The notes below the pieces were generated by a model, which searched no databases, was not told where the DNA came from, and worked only from the letters and a program-made list of their open reading frames with translations. A program made the position numbers and the translations under genes. Below, piece after piece: positions 14,579-22,323 of a stretch of 23,547 nucleotides of DNA. Every line of letters begins with the position of its first letter. The first letter of the stretch is position 1. The DNA comes from an uncultured Collinsella sp. (GTDB taxonomy: Bacteria; Actinomycetota; Coriobacteriia; Coriobacteriales; Coriobacteriaceae): positions 1-23,547 of the forward strand of contig URIE01000013.1 of NCBI GenBank assembly GCA_900547805.1. Direction: 5' to 3'.

Positions 14579-14604
14579 TTACGCGGTTTGGTAAAACCGC
14601 GTAA
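14579..14604. repeat. 11-bp palindrome next to yqeY stop
   Basis: TTACGCGGTTT (14579-14589) pairs perfectly with AAACCGCGTAA (14594-14604) around GGTA. It lies 4 nt beyond the yqeY stop codon. No clear U tract follows on the minus strand. Confidence 0.5.
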
Positions 14605-14608
14605 CAAA

Positions 14609-15052
14609 TTACGCGAGTTTTGCGCCGACGATCTTTGCCGCTGCCGGCTTGTCGAAGTTGCCGCCGGTGGCCTTGCCGAGTGCTCCCATGACCTGGCCCA
14701 TCTGCTTCTTGGACGTGGCGCCCAGCTCGGCGATGACCTGTTCGATCAGAGCCTCGAGCTCCTCGCCCGAAACCTGCGCGGGCAGCAGGCTCTCCAGAAT
14801 CTTGACCTGCTCGGTCAGGTTGTCGGTACGCTCCTGGTCGGTGCCGGCCTTGATGGACATCTCCAGCGTCTCGCTCGTCTGCTTGATCAGACGCTTGATC
14901 ATGCTGTTGACGTCTTCCTCGGTCACATCGCGGCGCTCATTGACCTCGATATTCTTCACCTCGGCCTTAACCTGGCGAATGATGGACAGGCGAACCTTGT
15001 CCTTGGCCTTCATGGCCGCGATCATTTCCTTCTGCAGCTCTTCGTTGGTCAT
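14609..15052 (-). CDS. GatB/YqeY domain-containing protein
   Basis: A 147-aa helical protein of the YqeY family, related to the tail domain of GatB that contacts tRNA in the amidotransferase. It shows EMIAAMKAKDKVRLSIIRQV near the N-terminus, the central YqeY block EDVNSMIKRLIKQ, LLPAQVSGEEL and the C-terminal GQVMGALGKATGGNFDK (cf. the usual MG.VMG.L.....G..D). A free-standing copy without GatA/GatC is usual, and its cellular role is not firmly established. I chose ATG 15052 because AGAGGA lies 7 nt upstream; a TTG two codons earlier (15058) sits too close to it. It is 54 bp downstream of the foldase gene and may share its transcript. Confidence 0.88.
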   Translation of the reverse strand: MTNEELQKEMIAAMKAKDKVRLSIIRQVKAEVKNIEVNERRDVTEEDVNSMIKRLIKQTSETLEMSIKAGTDQERTDNLTEQVKILESLLPAQVSGEELEALIEQVIAELGATSKKQMGQVMGALGKATGGNFDKPAAAKIVGAKLA

Positions 15053-15106
15053 CTGCAAATCCTCTCTAATAGCGTGGGCGGCACTCGCGCGAGCACCGCC
15101 CCATGA

Positions 15107-16327
15107 TTACTCAGTCGTCGACGAATCGTCGGTCGAACTCTTGGTGACGCCCTTCAGGCTGACGTTGTATGGCACGTCTTTGGGCATGGGGTTAACGGTG
15201 ATGTCGGCGTCCTTCTTGTACTGCTCCAGCCACTCGCTGTACGCAGTGCTCTCTGCCTGCGTCTTCACCACGTTGGAGACATACTTCTTGATGTCCTTGG
15301 GCACCTGCTTAATGTCATCGACCTGGCTATCGACATGGAAGTAGTCGGTGCACTTGATGATGTGGTAACCATACGTCGACTCGACCACGTCGCTCACGTC
15401 GCCCTTGTTGAGCCCCTCGAGCGCCGTCTGGTAGCTATCGACAAAAGTGGTGAGCTTGTCCCAGCCTACGTCGCCCTTCTTCTCCTTGGAGCCGGTGTCG
15501 TCGGAATACTGCTCCACGGCGTCCTCAAAGCTCAGCTCGCCGGAGTTGATCTTGTCCAAGCACTCCTGCGCCTTGGCCTTGGCGGCAGCCTTGTCCTCGT
15601 CGGAAGCGTCGGAATCGACCTTGATCAGGATATTCGACGAACGACGGGCATCGTTGTAGTTAGACAGGTTCTCGTTGATGTAATCGACAATCTCGCTGTC
15701 CTTGGGCTTGCTGGTGGGTGCCACGGCATCCTTGAGCTTCTGCTGCGCCAGGCTCTCCTTGAGCGAATCCTTGTAGGTGTCCTCGGTGTAGCCGTAGGTC
15801 TTGAGGGTCTTCTTAAAGGCCTTGGCACCGCCCGCGCTCTTGCACGCGTCCTTCCAAGCCTTCTCGACTTCCTCGTCCGACACCGTCACGCCGTTCTCCT
15901 TCTGTGCCTGTTGAAGCAGAATCTGCTGCGTGTAGGAGTCGATGAGTTGCTTGCGATACTTCTTGGGCGTGAGGTCGTTGTCGACCAGATACTGCGCCCA
16001 GTCCTTGTCCTTGGTGTAGCCGTAGGACGTGCGCATGCTCATGATCTGCTTGGTCACGGTGTCCTCGGTGAGGTTGGTGCCGTTGATAGTAGCAGCAACA
16101 CCGCCGGTCAGCTTGTAGCCCGAGGTGTCCTCGGCCTGCGACATAAGGCCGGAGCACGCCATCGCCGAGACGGAAAGCAGCATCGCCAGCACGCCGATGA
16201 CCACCAGAACGATCTTGACAGTCTTGGACACGCGGGTCTTGCGCTGCTTCTTGCGAGAGCTGGAGGCGGCGCGAGCCTGCTGCTCGGGCGTCGGCTCGGG
16301 TGCGGAGTTCTTTTTCTTATTTGCCAT
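15107..16327 (-). CDS. Membrane-anchored PrsA/SurA-type peptidyl-prolyl isomerase
   Basis: A 406-aa foldase-like protein. Residues 1-35 are basic and cytoplasmic. One hydrophobic helix (about 37-58, KIVLVVIGVLAMLLSVSAMA) follows and ends at a Cys, but the preceding residues (SAMAC) are not a canonical lipobox, so it may be a membrane anchor rather than a lipoprotein. The extracellular part has a SurA-N-like helical domain (ATINGTNLTEDTVTKQI ... LIDSYTQQILLQQAQKENGVTVSDEEV). A parvulin rotamase domain follows (SSNILIKVDSD, FEDAVEQYSDD, KGDVGWDKL, GLNKGDVSDVVESTYGYHIIK). The tail is Ser/Thr/Asp-rich. ATG 16327 has AAAGG 6 nt upstream; the frame continues to 16426 only through repeat sequence. 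It probably helps fold secreted proteins, consistent with the sortase and lipoprotein nearby. Confidence 0.88.
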   Translation of the reverse strand: MANKKKNSAPEPTPEQQARAASSSRKKQRKTRVSKTVKIVLVVIGVLAMLLSVSAMACSGLMSQAEDTSGYKLTGGVAATINGTNLTEDTVTKQIMSMRTSYGYTKDKDWAQYLVDNDLTPKKYRKQLIDSYTQQILLQQAQKENGVTVSDEEVEKAWKDACKSAGGAKAFKKTLKTYGYTEDTYKDSLKESLAQQKLKDAVAPTSKPKDSEIVDYINENLSNYNDARRSSNILIKVDSDASDEDKAAAKAKAQECLDKINSGELSFEDAVEQYSDDTGSKEKKGDVGWDKLTTFVDSYQTALEGLNKGDVSDVVESTYGYHIIKCTDYFHVDSQVDDIKQVPKDIKKYVSNVVKTQAESTAYSEWLEQYKKDADITVNPMPKDVPYNVSLKGVTKSSTDDSSTTE

Positions 16328-16394
16328 AGTTGGCCTTTCGCATAACGAATCGAACAAACGCCATTGTGTCACAACGCAGCCCCCGCGGCACGCT

Positions 16395-16484
16395 TGGTGC
16401 ATTGGGGACAGGTTAATCTGCACCATTTTGGTGCAAAGGGGACAGCTCTGGCAGCCGGCAGTTAGGGACAGTCCCCAAGTGCCG
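16395..16484. repeat. Cluster of three GGGGACAG-type repeats
   Basis: TGGTGCA (16395-16401) and TGCACCA (16419-16425) form a stem with a GGGGACAG loop. TGCACCA can instead pair with a second TGGTGCA (16429-16435), which precedes another GGGGACAG (16438-16445). A third element has stem CGGCA/TGCCG (16456-16460, 16480-16484) with the loop GTTAGGGACAGTCCCCAAG, itself nearly palindromic. The cluster fills the gap between the EIIA stop and the foldase gene. The first two hairpins are mutually exclusive folds. Confidence 0.65.
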
Positions 16485-16497
16485 ACGCAGCCCCACC

Positions 16498-16962
16498 TTA
16501 GAAGTGGCGGCGGATGGCGTCGACCATGCCCTGCGGCGTGGTCTGGCCGAGCACGTCGGCTGCGGCATCGGCGTCCATAAAGATGTTCATGAGCGCCTGC
16601 AGGGCCTCGACCTGGCCGCCCGGCTCGGCGATGCCCAGATTGATGACGATCTGCGCCGGCACCGGAGCGCCCATGCCAGCCATAGCGTTAAATGTCACGG
16701 GCGCGGCGGGCTTCACCACCGCGATATAGGGCTTGGCCACAAACCCCGGATCGGTATGCGGAATGGCAATGTTTGCCGCCGGCATGGCAAGACCCGTGGG
16801 ATAGGCATCCTCGCGCGTGCGAACGGCGTCGAGCCAACCGTCGGCAATGTAGCCGCGCGGAGCAAGCTCACTCTCGAGTTGCGCAAACACCTCACCCGGC
16901 GTCGCACACTCCCAATCAAAAAACACCAGCTCAGGCGTAAACAGCGCTTCGTTATCCGCCAT
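16498..16962 (-). CDS. PTS EIIA component, galactitol/fructose type
   Basis: A 154-aa EIIA domain protein (PF00359 fold). It would take phosphate from HPr and pass it to a sugar EIIB. The active-site block IAIPHTD places the phosphorylatable His at residue 69, with TGLAMPAANIAIPHTD and the following YIAVVKPAAPVTFNAM most like the GatA branch. No EIIB or EIIC genes are adjacent, so it either serves a remote permease or has a regulatory role. ATG 16962 has GAGAGAGG about 8 nt upstream on the minus strand. A TACAAT -10 candidate lies at 17077-17072, between it and purN, consistent with separate transcription. Confidence 0.88.
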   Translation of the reverse strand: MADNEALFTPELVFFDWECATPGEVFAQLESELAPRGYIADGWLDAVRTREDAYPTGLAMPAANIAIPHTDPGFVAKPYIAVVKPAAPVTFNAMAGMGAPVPAQIVINLGIAEPGGQVEALQALMNIFMDADAAADVLGQTTPQGMVDAIRRHF

Positions 16963-17011
16963 GCGCTCACCTCTCTCACCTAGTCATTCAGGAACGTCCC
17001 CGATGACCACC

Positions 17012-17055
17012 CAAAACAAAAGGTGGTCACGCGCGCCTTGGCGCCAATGACCACC
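17012..17055 (-). terminator. Terminator after purN
   Basis: On the minus strand GGTGGTCA (17055-17048) pairs with TGACCACC (17029-17022) and is followed by TTTTGTTTT (17021-17013). GCGCC-rich sequence fills the loop. Another TGACCACC on the plus strand at 17004 and a TGACCAC at 17057 allow alternative pairings. GGGGACG follows on the minus strand, linking it loosely to the GGGGAC repeat family. Confidence 0.7.
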
Positions 17056-17087
17056 CTGACCACTCAACTAAATTGTACTGTGCGCCG

Positions 17088-17789
17088 CTAGCCGCGGGGC
17101 GCATCAATTGCGACCTTGCCGCTCTCCAGTACGTGGACGCGACCGTCGGCGAGCATCTGCACGACCTCGGGATACAGCACGTGCTCGATCGCGTGAATAT
17201 GCTCCTCGAGCGTGTCAACGTTCCAGCCCTCCTCAACGGCCAGCGCACGCTGGGCGATGATGGGGCCGTTGTCGTAGATCTCGTTGGCAAAATGCACGGT
17301 CACGCCAGTTACCTTGACGCCGCGCGCAAAGGCGTCGTCAATCGCATGCGCACCGGTAAAGCTCGGCAGCAGCGCCGGATGCAAGTTGACCACGCGATTG
17401 GGAAACGCCGCCAGCAGCGGCGTGTGCACCATGCGCATGTAGCCGGCCATGACCACATACTCGCAGCCGCGCTCGAGAAGCTCGTGCGCGATGATCTCGT
17501 CGGCGGCGATGGGGTCAGCGTACACATCCTTGGACAGCGTGAGCGTCTGGATACCAGCACGCTCGGCACGCTGCAGGCCCTTGGCCGAAGGACGGCTCGA
17601 CACCACGAGCTCAATCGAGGCGTTGAGCTTGCCGGCGGCGATTAGGTCGATCAGCGCCTGCAGGTTGGTACCCGAGCCGCTGATAAGCACGCCAATCTTA
17701 AGCGGCTCGGCCGTATCGGTGCCGGTCGGACGGGTGTAGGGCACAAAGCCCAGGCCCTCGGCAGCAGCCATCTGCTCGTTAGCGCTCAT
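17088..17789 (-). CDS. purN: Phosphoribosylglycinamide formyltransferase
   Basis: A 233-aa enzyme transferring a formyl group from 10-formyl-THF to GAR in de novo purine synthesis. It has ISGSGTNLQALID (about residues 36-48), N135 and H137 in VVNLHPALLPSFTG, and D173 in YDNGPIIAQ. These match the catalytic Asn, His and Asp of the family. The first 30 residues are an extension over the usual start (the family normally begins at LKIGVLISG). The ATG at 17789 overlaps the end of purM by 11 nt; an ATG at 17771 is an alternative. It is the last gene of the purF-purM-purN run. Confidence 0.95.
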   Translation of the reverse strand: MSANEQMAAAEGLGFVPYTRPTGTDTAEPLKIGVLISGSGTNLQALIDLIAAGKLNASIELVVSSRPSAKGLQRAERAGIQTLTLSKDVYADPIAADEIIAHELLERGCEYVVMAGYMRMVHTPLLAAFPNRVVNLHPALLPSFTGAHAIDDAFARGVKVTGVTVHFANEIYDNGPIIAQRALAVEEGWNVDTLEEHIHAIEHVLYPEVVQMLADGRVHVLESGKVAIDAPRG

Positions 17790-18882
17790 CGGAGTACACG
17801 ACCTTACCGGAACCCTCGACGCACTCGCCCACGCGGAACGGCTTCTCGCCCAGCGCGACCAGAGCCTCGGTCACAGCGGCCTCGTCCTCGGGAGCGACGA
17901 TCAGGCACAGGCCAACGCCCATGTTGAAGGTCTTGCACGCCTCGTTGGGCGCGAGCTCGGCCTGGCGCGACACGTAGGTGATGACAGGCGGAACGTCCCA
18001 GCCCATCTCGGCGCCATTGCGGGTGACCACGGCGTCGACGTCGTCGGCGAGCGCGCGGTTAAGGTTCTCGGTGATGCCGCCGCCGGTGATGTGGGCGATG
18101 GCGTGAACGTTGGCACCGCCACGGAGCAGCTCCAGAATCGGCTTCACATAGATGCACGTGGGAGCCAGCAGGGCGTCGGCCAGCGAAGCGCCGCCGAGCT
18201 CCTCGAGCGGGCGGCTCAGTTCCTCGGCCTTAGCGGCGGCCTCGGGCGTGCCCGGCTTAATGCCGTCGACGCCAATGACCTTGCGCACGAGCGAGTAGCC
18301 GTTGGAGTGCACGCCGGTGGAGGGCAGGCCCAGGATCACGTCGCCAGGACGGACGTTCGCGGGATCAAGCATCTTGGGGCGATCGACGACGCCCACGGTA
18401 AAGCCGGCGAGGTCGTAGTCGGCCGGAGCCATAACGCCCGGGTGCTCGGCCATCTCGCCGCCCACGAGCGCGCAGCCCGCGAGCTTGCAGCCGTCGGCCA
18501 CACCCTTGATGATCTTTGCCATGTGCTCGGCCTCGATGTGACCGATGGCAACGTAGTCCAGGAAGAACAGCGGCTCGGCGCCCGAAGCCAGAATATCGTT
18601 GACGCACATAGCGACCAGGTCCTGGCCCACCGTCTCGTGACGGTCCATGATCTGGGCGAGCACGAGCTTGGTGCCCACGCCGTCGGTACCGCTGATCAGG
18701 ATCGGGTCTTCCATATCCTTAAGCGCGGCGGCCGAGAACAGGCCACCGAAGCCGCCGATACCGCCGATGACCTCGGGGCGGTTGGTGTCCTTGACCATCT
18801 GCTTAATGGCGTCGACGGCGCGGCCGCCCTCGGCGGTATCGACGCCGGCGTCCTCATACGTCACATGCTTGCTGTCGCTCAT
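17779..18882 (-). CDS. purM: Phosphoribosylformylglycinamidine cyclo-ligase
   Basis: A 367-aa AIR synthetase closing the imidazole ring of the purine precursor using ATP. It shows the PurM start YEDAGVD, GIGGFGGLF, the nucleotide-binding GTDGVGTK (65-72), VNDILASGAEPLFFLDY, GGEMAEHPG, GLPSTGVHSNGYSLVR and the C-terminal HITGGGITENLNR. ATG 18882 has GAGAGGAAGG about 6 nt upstream on the minus strand. It overlaps purN by 11 nt, so the two are translationally coupled. It is separated from purF by a 156-bp gap containing two hairpins. Confidence 0.96.
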   Translation of the reverse strand: MSDSKHVTYEDAGVDTAEGGRAVDAIKQMVKDTNRPEVIGGIGGFGGLFSAAALKDMEDPILISGTDGVGTKLVLAQIMDRHETVGQDLVAMCVNDILASGAEPLFFLDYVAIGHIEAEHMAKIIKGVADGCKLAGCALVGGEMAEHPGVMAPADYDLAGFTVGVVDRPKMLDPANVRPGDVILGLPSTGVHSNGYSLVRKVIGVDGIKPGTPEAAAKAEELSRPLEELGGASLADALLAPTCIYVKPILELLRGGANVHAIAHITGGGITENLNRALADDVDAVVTRNGAEMGWDVPPVITYVSRQAELAPNEACKTFNMGVGLCLIVAPEDEAAVTEALVALGEKPFRVGECVEGSGKVVYSDER

Positions 18883-18950
18883 CTGAGCCTTCCTCTCCCA
18901 CTACCGTCCGCCGCGCGGGCGCCAAACGGTGCTCATAGTTGCGTTCATTT

Positions 18951-18977
18951 CGGCGTGTGCCATAACAGCACACGCCG
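18951..18977 (-). repeat. 10-bp perfect hairpin in the purM leader
   Basis: CGGCGTGTGC (18951-18960) pairs perfectly with GCACACGCCG (18968-18977) around a 7-nt loop. It lies about 70 nt upstream of purM on the minus strand. No U tract follows in the direction of purM, so it is not a simple terminator. It might stabilise the processed purM-purN message or be an operator. Confidence 0.5.
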
Positions 18978-18999
18978 TCATATCAACAAAACAGCAGGT

Positions 19000-19041
19000 A
19001 AAACCTACCAAAATATACCTGTCCCCATATGGCAGGTTTTA
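19000..19041 (-). repeat. Stop-overlapping TAAAACCT hairpin repeat at purF
   Basis: On the minus strand the purF stop TAA is the first triplet of TAAAACCTGCCA. A loop with GGGGACAGG follows, then TTTTGGTAGGTTTTA, giving an 11-bp stem with one mismatch. It aligns with the element at the pth stop (7348-7390), although the genes are unrelated. The trailing GGTTTTACC makes a modest terminator. Confidence 0.65.
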
Positions 19042-20709
19042 GGCCTCGCCGTGCTCCTCTTCCCAGCTGCGGTCGTCGTATTTCTCGACCACGGCGTCGT
19101 CGTCAAAGTACAGTGGCTTGTCCAGGTTGCGGGGCTTAAAGCCCTCCATAAACTTGTCGCGGCCAAAGCTCTCGGGAATCGCCACGGGATAGCGGCCGGT
19201 AAAGCACGCGTCGCAGTAGCCGCCCTTGGGCATGACCTTAAGCAGGCCCTCGACCGAAAGGAAAGCCAGCGAATCGGCGCCAATGTACTCGCAAATCTCG
19301 TCGACCGTCTTGTTGGCGCTGATAAGCTGCGACTGCACGTCGGTATCGATACCGTAGAAGCACGGCCAGATGACCTCGGGCGAGTTGATGCGGATATGAA
19401 TCTCCTTGGCGCCAGCGTTGCGCAGCATCTTGACGAGCTGCACCATGGTGGTGCCGCGCACGATGGAGTCGTCGATGACGACCAGGCGCTTGCCCTCGAT
19501 GTTGTCGCGCAGCGGGTTGAGTTTCATGCGCACGCCCATGGCGCGCAGCTCCTGCGTGGGCTCGATAAACGTACGGCCCACGTAACGGTTCTTGATGAGG
19601 CCCTCGCCAAAGGGAATGCCGCTCTCGTGCGAATAGCCCTCCGCAGGCGGCAGGCCGGAGTCGGGCACGCCGATGACCAGGTCGGCCTCGACGGGCTCTT
19701 CGTGTGCCAGCTGACGACCCATGTCGTAACGGCAGGCATAGACGCTCTTGCCGTTCATGATGGAGTCGGGGCGGGCAAAGTAGACCTGCTCAAAGATGCA
19801 GTTTGCGGGCTCTTCGGCTGCAGGCACGCCCTGCTCGGATACCAGACCCTCGGCGCTGATGCGCAAGATCTCGCCGGGACGGACGTCACGGACGTACTCG
19901 GCACCCACGATGTCGAGTGCGCAGGTCTCGGAAGCAACGACCCAGCCGCCGGCGCGCGTGACATGGACGGCGGAGTCGACCGTCGTGGCGCCGTCTTGCG
20001 AGGGCAGCTGCGAAACGGATGCGGCATCGGCCTGGTCCAGACCCTCGTCCACCAGCTTGCCCAGCACGAGCGGGCGAATGCCGTGCGGATCGCGGAATGC
20101 GTAGAGCGCCTGCTCGTTGATGAGCGTCATGGCGTAGCCGCCGCGCACGAGCTCCATGGTCTTGCGAATGCCCTCGCGCAGATGGCCTGTACGCTGAGTA
20201 AAGTAGCCGATAAGCTTGGTCGCGACCTCGGAATCCGAATTGGAGAGGAACGGCACGCCCAGCTCGATCAGCTGGCGGCGCAGCTCGTCGGTGTTGACCA
20301 GAGTGCCGTTGTGAGCAAGCGCGATAATGACGCTGTTGATGGTGGAGAGATGCGGCTGCGAGGCTTCCCAGCTCTTGGCACCGGCAGTGCCATAGCGCAC
20401 GTGGCCCACGGCCAGCTGGCCGGAGAGCGTCGACAGGTCGGCGTTGGAGAACACGCGGTCGAGCAGGCCCAGATCCTTGCGGACCATAACCGTGCCGCCA
20501 TCACCCACGGCGATTCCCGCCGATTCCTGGCCGCGATGCTGCAGCGCGCGCAGACCAAAGTACGTCAGTCGAGCCACATCGCGATCGGGTGCCCACACAC
20601 CAAAAATGCCGCATTCCTCATGCAGCTGGTCGGAGTCCGGATCATAAGTCGACATGGTCTTCACCTGTCCCGCGGCACGCTCGGCCGCGCGGATGGTTTC
20701 TTGAGACAT
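19039..20709 (-). CDS. purF: Amidophosphoribosyltransferase
   Basis: A 556-aa enzyme making phosphoribosylamine from PRPP and glutamine, the first committed step of purine synthesis. The nucleophile C33 follows a propeptide (HEECGIFGV), so processing to expose the Cys is expected. The glutaminase core has RGQESAGIAV and GHVRYGT; the PRPP loop is VIDDSIVRGT (411-420). C263, C450, C499 and C502 sit where Bacillus-type PurF holds a [4Fe-4S] cluster, making this the Fe-S form. ATG 20709 has GAGGGGA 7 nt upstream on the minus strand; Met19 is a less likely start. It is the first gene of the pur run and uses the PRPP made by Prs. Confidence 0.96.
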   Translation of the reverse strand: MSQETIRAAERAAGQVKTMSTYDPDSDQLHEECGIFGVWAPDRDVARLTYFGLRALQHRGQESAGIAVGDGGTVMVRKDLGLLDRVFSNADLSTLSGQLAVGHVRYGTAGAKSWEASQPHLSTINSVIIALAHNGTLVNTDELRRQLIELGVPFLSNSDSEVATKLIGYFTQRTGHLREGIRKTMELVRGGYAMTLINEQALYAFRDPHGIRPLVLGKLVDEGLDQADAASVSQLPSQDGATTVDSAVHVTRAGGWVVASETCALDIVGAEYVRDVRPGEILRISAEGLVSEQGVPAAEEPANCIFEQVYFARPDSIMNGKSVYACRYDMGRQLAHEEPVEADLVIGVPDSGLPPAEGYSHESGIPFGEGLIKNRYVGRTFIEPTQELRAMGVRMKLNPLRDNIEGKRLVVIDDSIVRGTTMVQLVKMLRNAGAKEIHIRINSPEVIWPCFYGIDTDVQSQLISANKTVDEICEYIGADSLAFLSVEGLLKVMPKGGYCDACFTGRYPVAIPESFGRDKFMEGFKPRNLDKPLYFDDDAVVEKYDDRSWEEEHGEA

Positions 20710-20750
20710 GGCATCCCCTCAGAGCCTCGTTATTTGGCGTTACCTGCCCT

Positions 20751-20756
20751 ATTATA
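20751..20756 (-). promoter_or_regulatory. -10 box of purF
   Basis: A perfect TATAAT on the minus strand (20756-20751), 41 bp upstream of the purF start. The hexamer 17 bp further upstream (GGGAGT) is a poor -35. Confidence 0.5.
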
Positions 20757-20815
20757 CGCACGGCAAGACAAGCACTCCCGCGCATGAGCAGCGCTTTTTA
20801 AAAGCCCACCGAGCT

Positions 20816-20821
20816 TATAAT
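20816..20821 (+). promoter_or_regulatory. -10 candidate for the PF06541-type gene
   Basis: TATAAT on the plus strand, divergent from purF, 182 bp before the next start codon. It would leave a leader of about 175 nt with no recognised riboswitch. A closer promoter cannot be excluded. Confidence 0.35.
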
Positions 20822-21003
20822 CCGTTTTGCAGCCAAACATTTTATTGGGCAACCGCCTCGGGGCCGACGATCCCGCATACTTCCGTTGCGACACGTCTCG
20901 CCCGCCGTTGGGGCTTGCATTGTTGCAATTGGGACGTTCGTCCTGTCTTTTGGCAGGTCGGCGGCGTATCCTTGTACCTACAGCAAAACGAGAAAGGTTA
21001 TGT

Positions 21004-22233
21004 ATGGATCGAAACGAACTCGACCCCAGCGTCCCCAGCGCCATGGAGGTCAAGAAGATCCCCCTCATCATTAAGGTGTACGCCGTCCTATGCATCCTGT
21101 CCGGCGTGGGCACGCTCCCTTCGGTCGGCGCCTTTATGTGGCAGGTCATCACCGCGCTCATCAACGGCAACGCCGCCGCCAAGCTCGGCGACAACACGCT
21201 CGTCGCGGTCGGCCTTATCGTCGCCGGCATCATGCTCTCTGCGGCAAGCGCCGTCATCCTGATCATCTTTGGCCTGGACCTTATCAAAAACCAGCGCCGC
21301 AACGCCGCTCGCCTGTCCTACATCCTTATTGCATTCACCGTCGTCGAGCTTTTGGTTGACGTGATGCTCCAGGGCATCGGGCCCTTCTTGCTTCGCCCTG
21401 CCATCCAGCTCGGCATCCTCGTCGCGCTTTCGGCCACCGTCGACCCCACGCTGCGCCAGGAGCGCGAGCTGCAGCGCCGCCTGCAGGAGATGCTCGATCG
21501 CGACGCCGCAGCCGAGGGCATGCTCGGGCGCGATGAAACCGGCGAAGGCTACATCAAGCTCAACTACTTCAACCTGTTCTGGGTATTCTTTGTCTGCTGC
21601 ATACTCGGCCTGATCGCCGAGGACATCTGGCACATGACGGTCGACGACCCGGGCGTCTTCCAGAACCGCGCCGGCATGCTGTTTGGCCCCTTCAGCCCCA
21701 TCTACGGATTTGGCGCCGTACTCATGACCATGGTGCTCAACCGCTTCTACAAAAAGAACCCCATCATTATCTTTTTGGTGAGCGCGCTGCTCGGTGCAAG
21801 CTTTGAGGTGTTCGTGGGCTGGTTTATGCAGACCTCGTTTGGCGTGGTCTCGTGGAGTTACTCGCATATGAAGCTCTTTGGCATGCCCGATCCGCTCGCC
21901 GTCCTTACCGGCGGACGTACCTGCACGGGCTTCGCCTGCCTGTGGGGCCTGGGTGGCCTCATCTGGATCAAGCTGCTGCTGCCGAGGCTGCTCAAGCTCA
22001 TCAACATGATTCCGTGGAAGAGTCGCTACTCGGCTACCGTCATCTTCACCATCATTATGCTGGTCGACGGCGTCATGACGCTGCAATCGCTCGATTATTG
22101 GTACCAGCGCGTCAACGGCACGGAGCCGGATATTCCCGTCGCGCAGTTCTACGGCAAGTATTTCGATAACGACTACATGGAGAACCGCTTCCAGAGCATG
22201 ACCATGAGCCCCAAGGATGCGACGCGCGTGTAG
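21004..22233 (+). CDS. Membrane protein with C-terminal PF06541-type (putative ABC-transporter type IV) domain
   Basis: A 409-aa polytopic protein with about nine membrane segments. The N-terminal 130 residues contain four helices (IIKVYAVLCILSGVG, LVAVGLIVAGIML, LSYILIAFTVVELLV and PAIQLGILVALSATV). A charged segment with QERELQRRLQEML follows. The C-terminal half has FFVCCILGLIAEDIW, GPFSPIYGFGAVLM, LGASFEVFVGWFM and a GRTCTGFACLWGLGGLIWIK block. GPF.PIYG and GRT...WG are the hallmarks of the family annotated as putative ABC-transporter type IV or CmpB-like, for which no activity is established. ATG 21004 has GAGAAAGG 6 nt upstream. It has no ATPase partner nearby. The N-terminal four-helix part appears to be an addition to the core family. 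Confidence 0.82.
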   Translation: MDRNELDPSVPSAMEVKKIPLIIKVYAVLCILSGVGTLPSVGAFMWQVITALINGNAAAKLGDNTLVAVGLIVAGIMLSAASAVILIIFGLDLIKNQRRNAARLSYILIAFTVVELLVDVMLQGIGPFLLRPAIQLGILVALSATVDPTLRQERELQRRLQEMLDRDAAAEGMLGRDETGEGYIKLNYFNLFWVFFVCCILGLIAEDIWHMTVDDPGVFQNRAGMLFGPFSPIYGFGAVLMTMVLNRFYKKNPIIIFLVSALLGASFEVFVGWFMQTSFGVVSWSYSHMKLFGMPDPLAVLTGGRTCTGFACLWGLGGLIWIKLLLPRLLKLINMIPWKSRYSATVIFTIIMLVDGVMTLQSLDYWYQRVNGTEPDIPVAQFYGKYFDNDYMENRFQSMTMSPKDATRV

Positions 22234-22254
22234 CGTCCACCGCACCCAAAACGC

Positions 22255-22294
22255 AAAATGCCCCCCGGTATCACACGTACCGGCGGGCATTTTT
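22255..22294. terminator. Bidirectional terminator
   Basis: AAAATGCCC-c-CCGGTA (22255-22270) pairs with TACCGG-c-GGGCATTTT (22278-22294) around 7 nt, with one C/C mismatch. A/T ends on both sides serve the plus-strand membrane-protein gene and the convergent MoaE-like gene. Confidence 0.85.
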
Positions 22295-22323
22295 ATAAAC
22301 GAGTCTTCTATCGACGCAAGCCT

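Larger units (their letters stand above)
14249..14608. other. Intergenic region rich in hairpins
   Basis: This 360-bp gap has no gene. On the minus strand it holds a TACAAT -10 candidate (14288-14283), a perfect 26-bp inverted repeat (14355-14421), a nearly fully paired 95-nt hairpin (14468-14562) and an 11-bp palindrome (14579-14604). Each of the structured parts is listed separately. Confidence 0.8.

Noticed and set aside
18091..20787. 898-codon open frame antisense to purM and purF
   Set aside because: A shadow of two well-identified genes; runs across their intergenic gap without any recognisable motif.
20827..21003. N-terminal extension of the PF06541-type protein
   Set aside because: Would need a TTG start without a ribosome site, and the sequence is unlike a membrane or signal segment; ATG 21004 has a good ribosome site.
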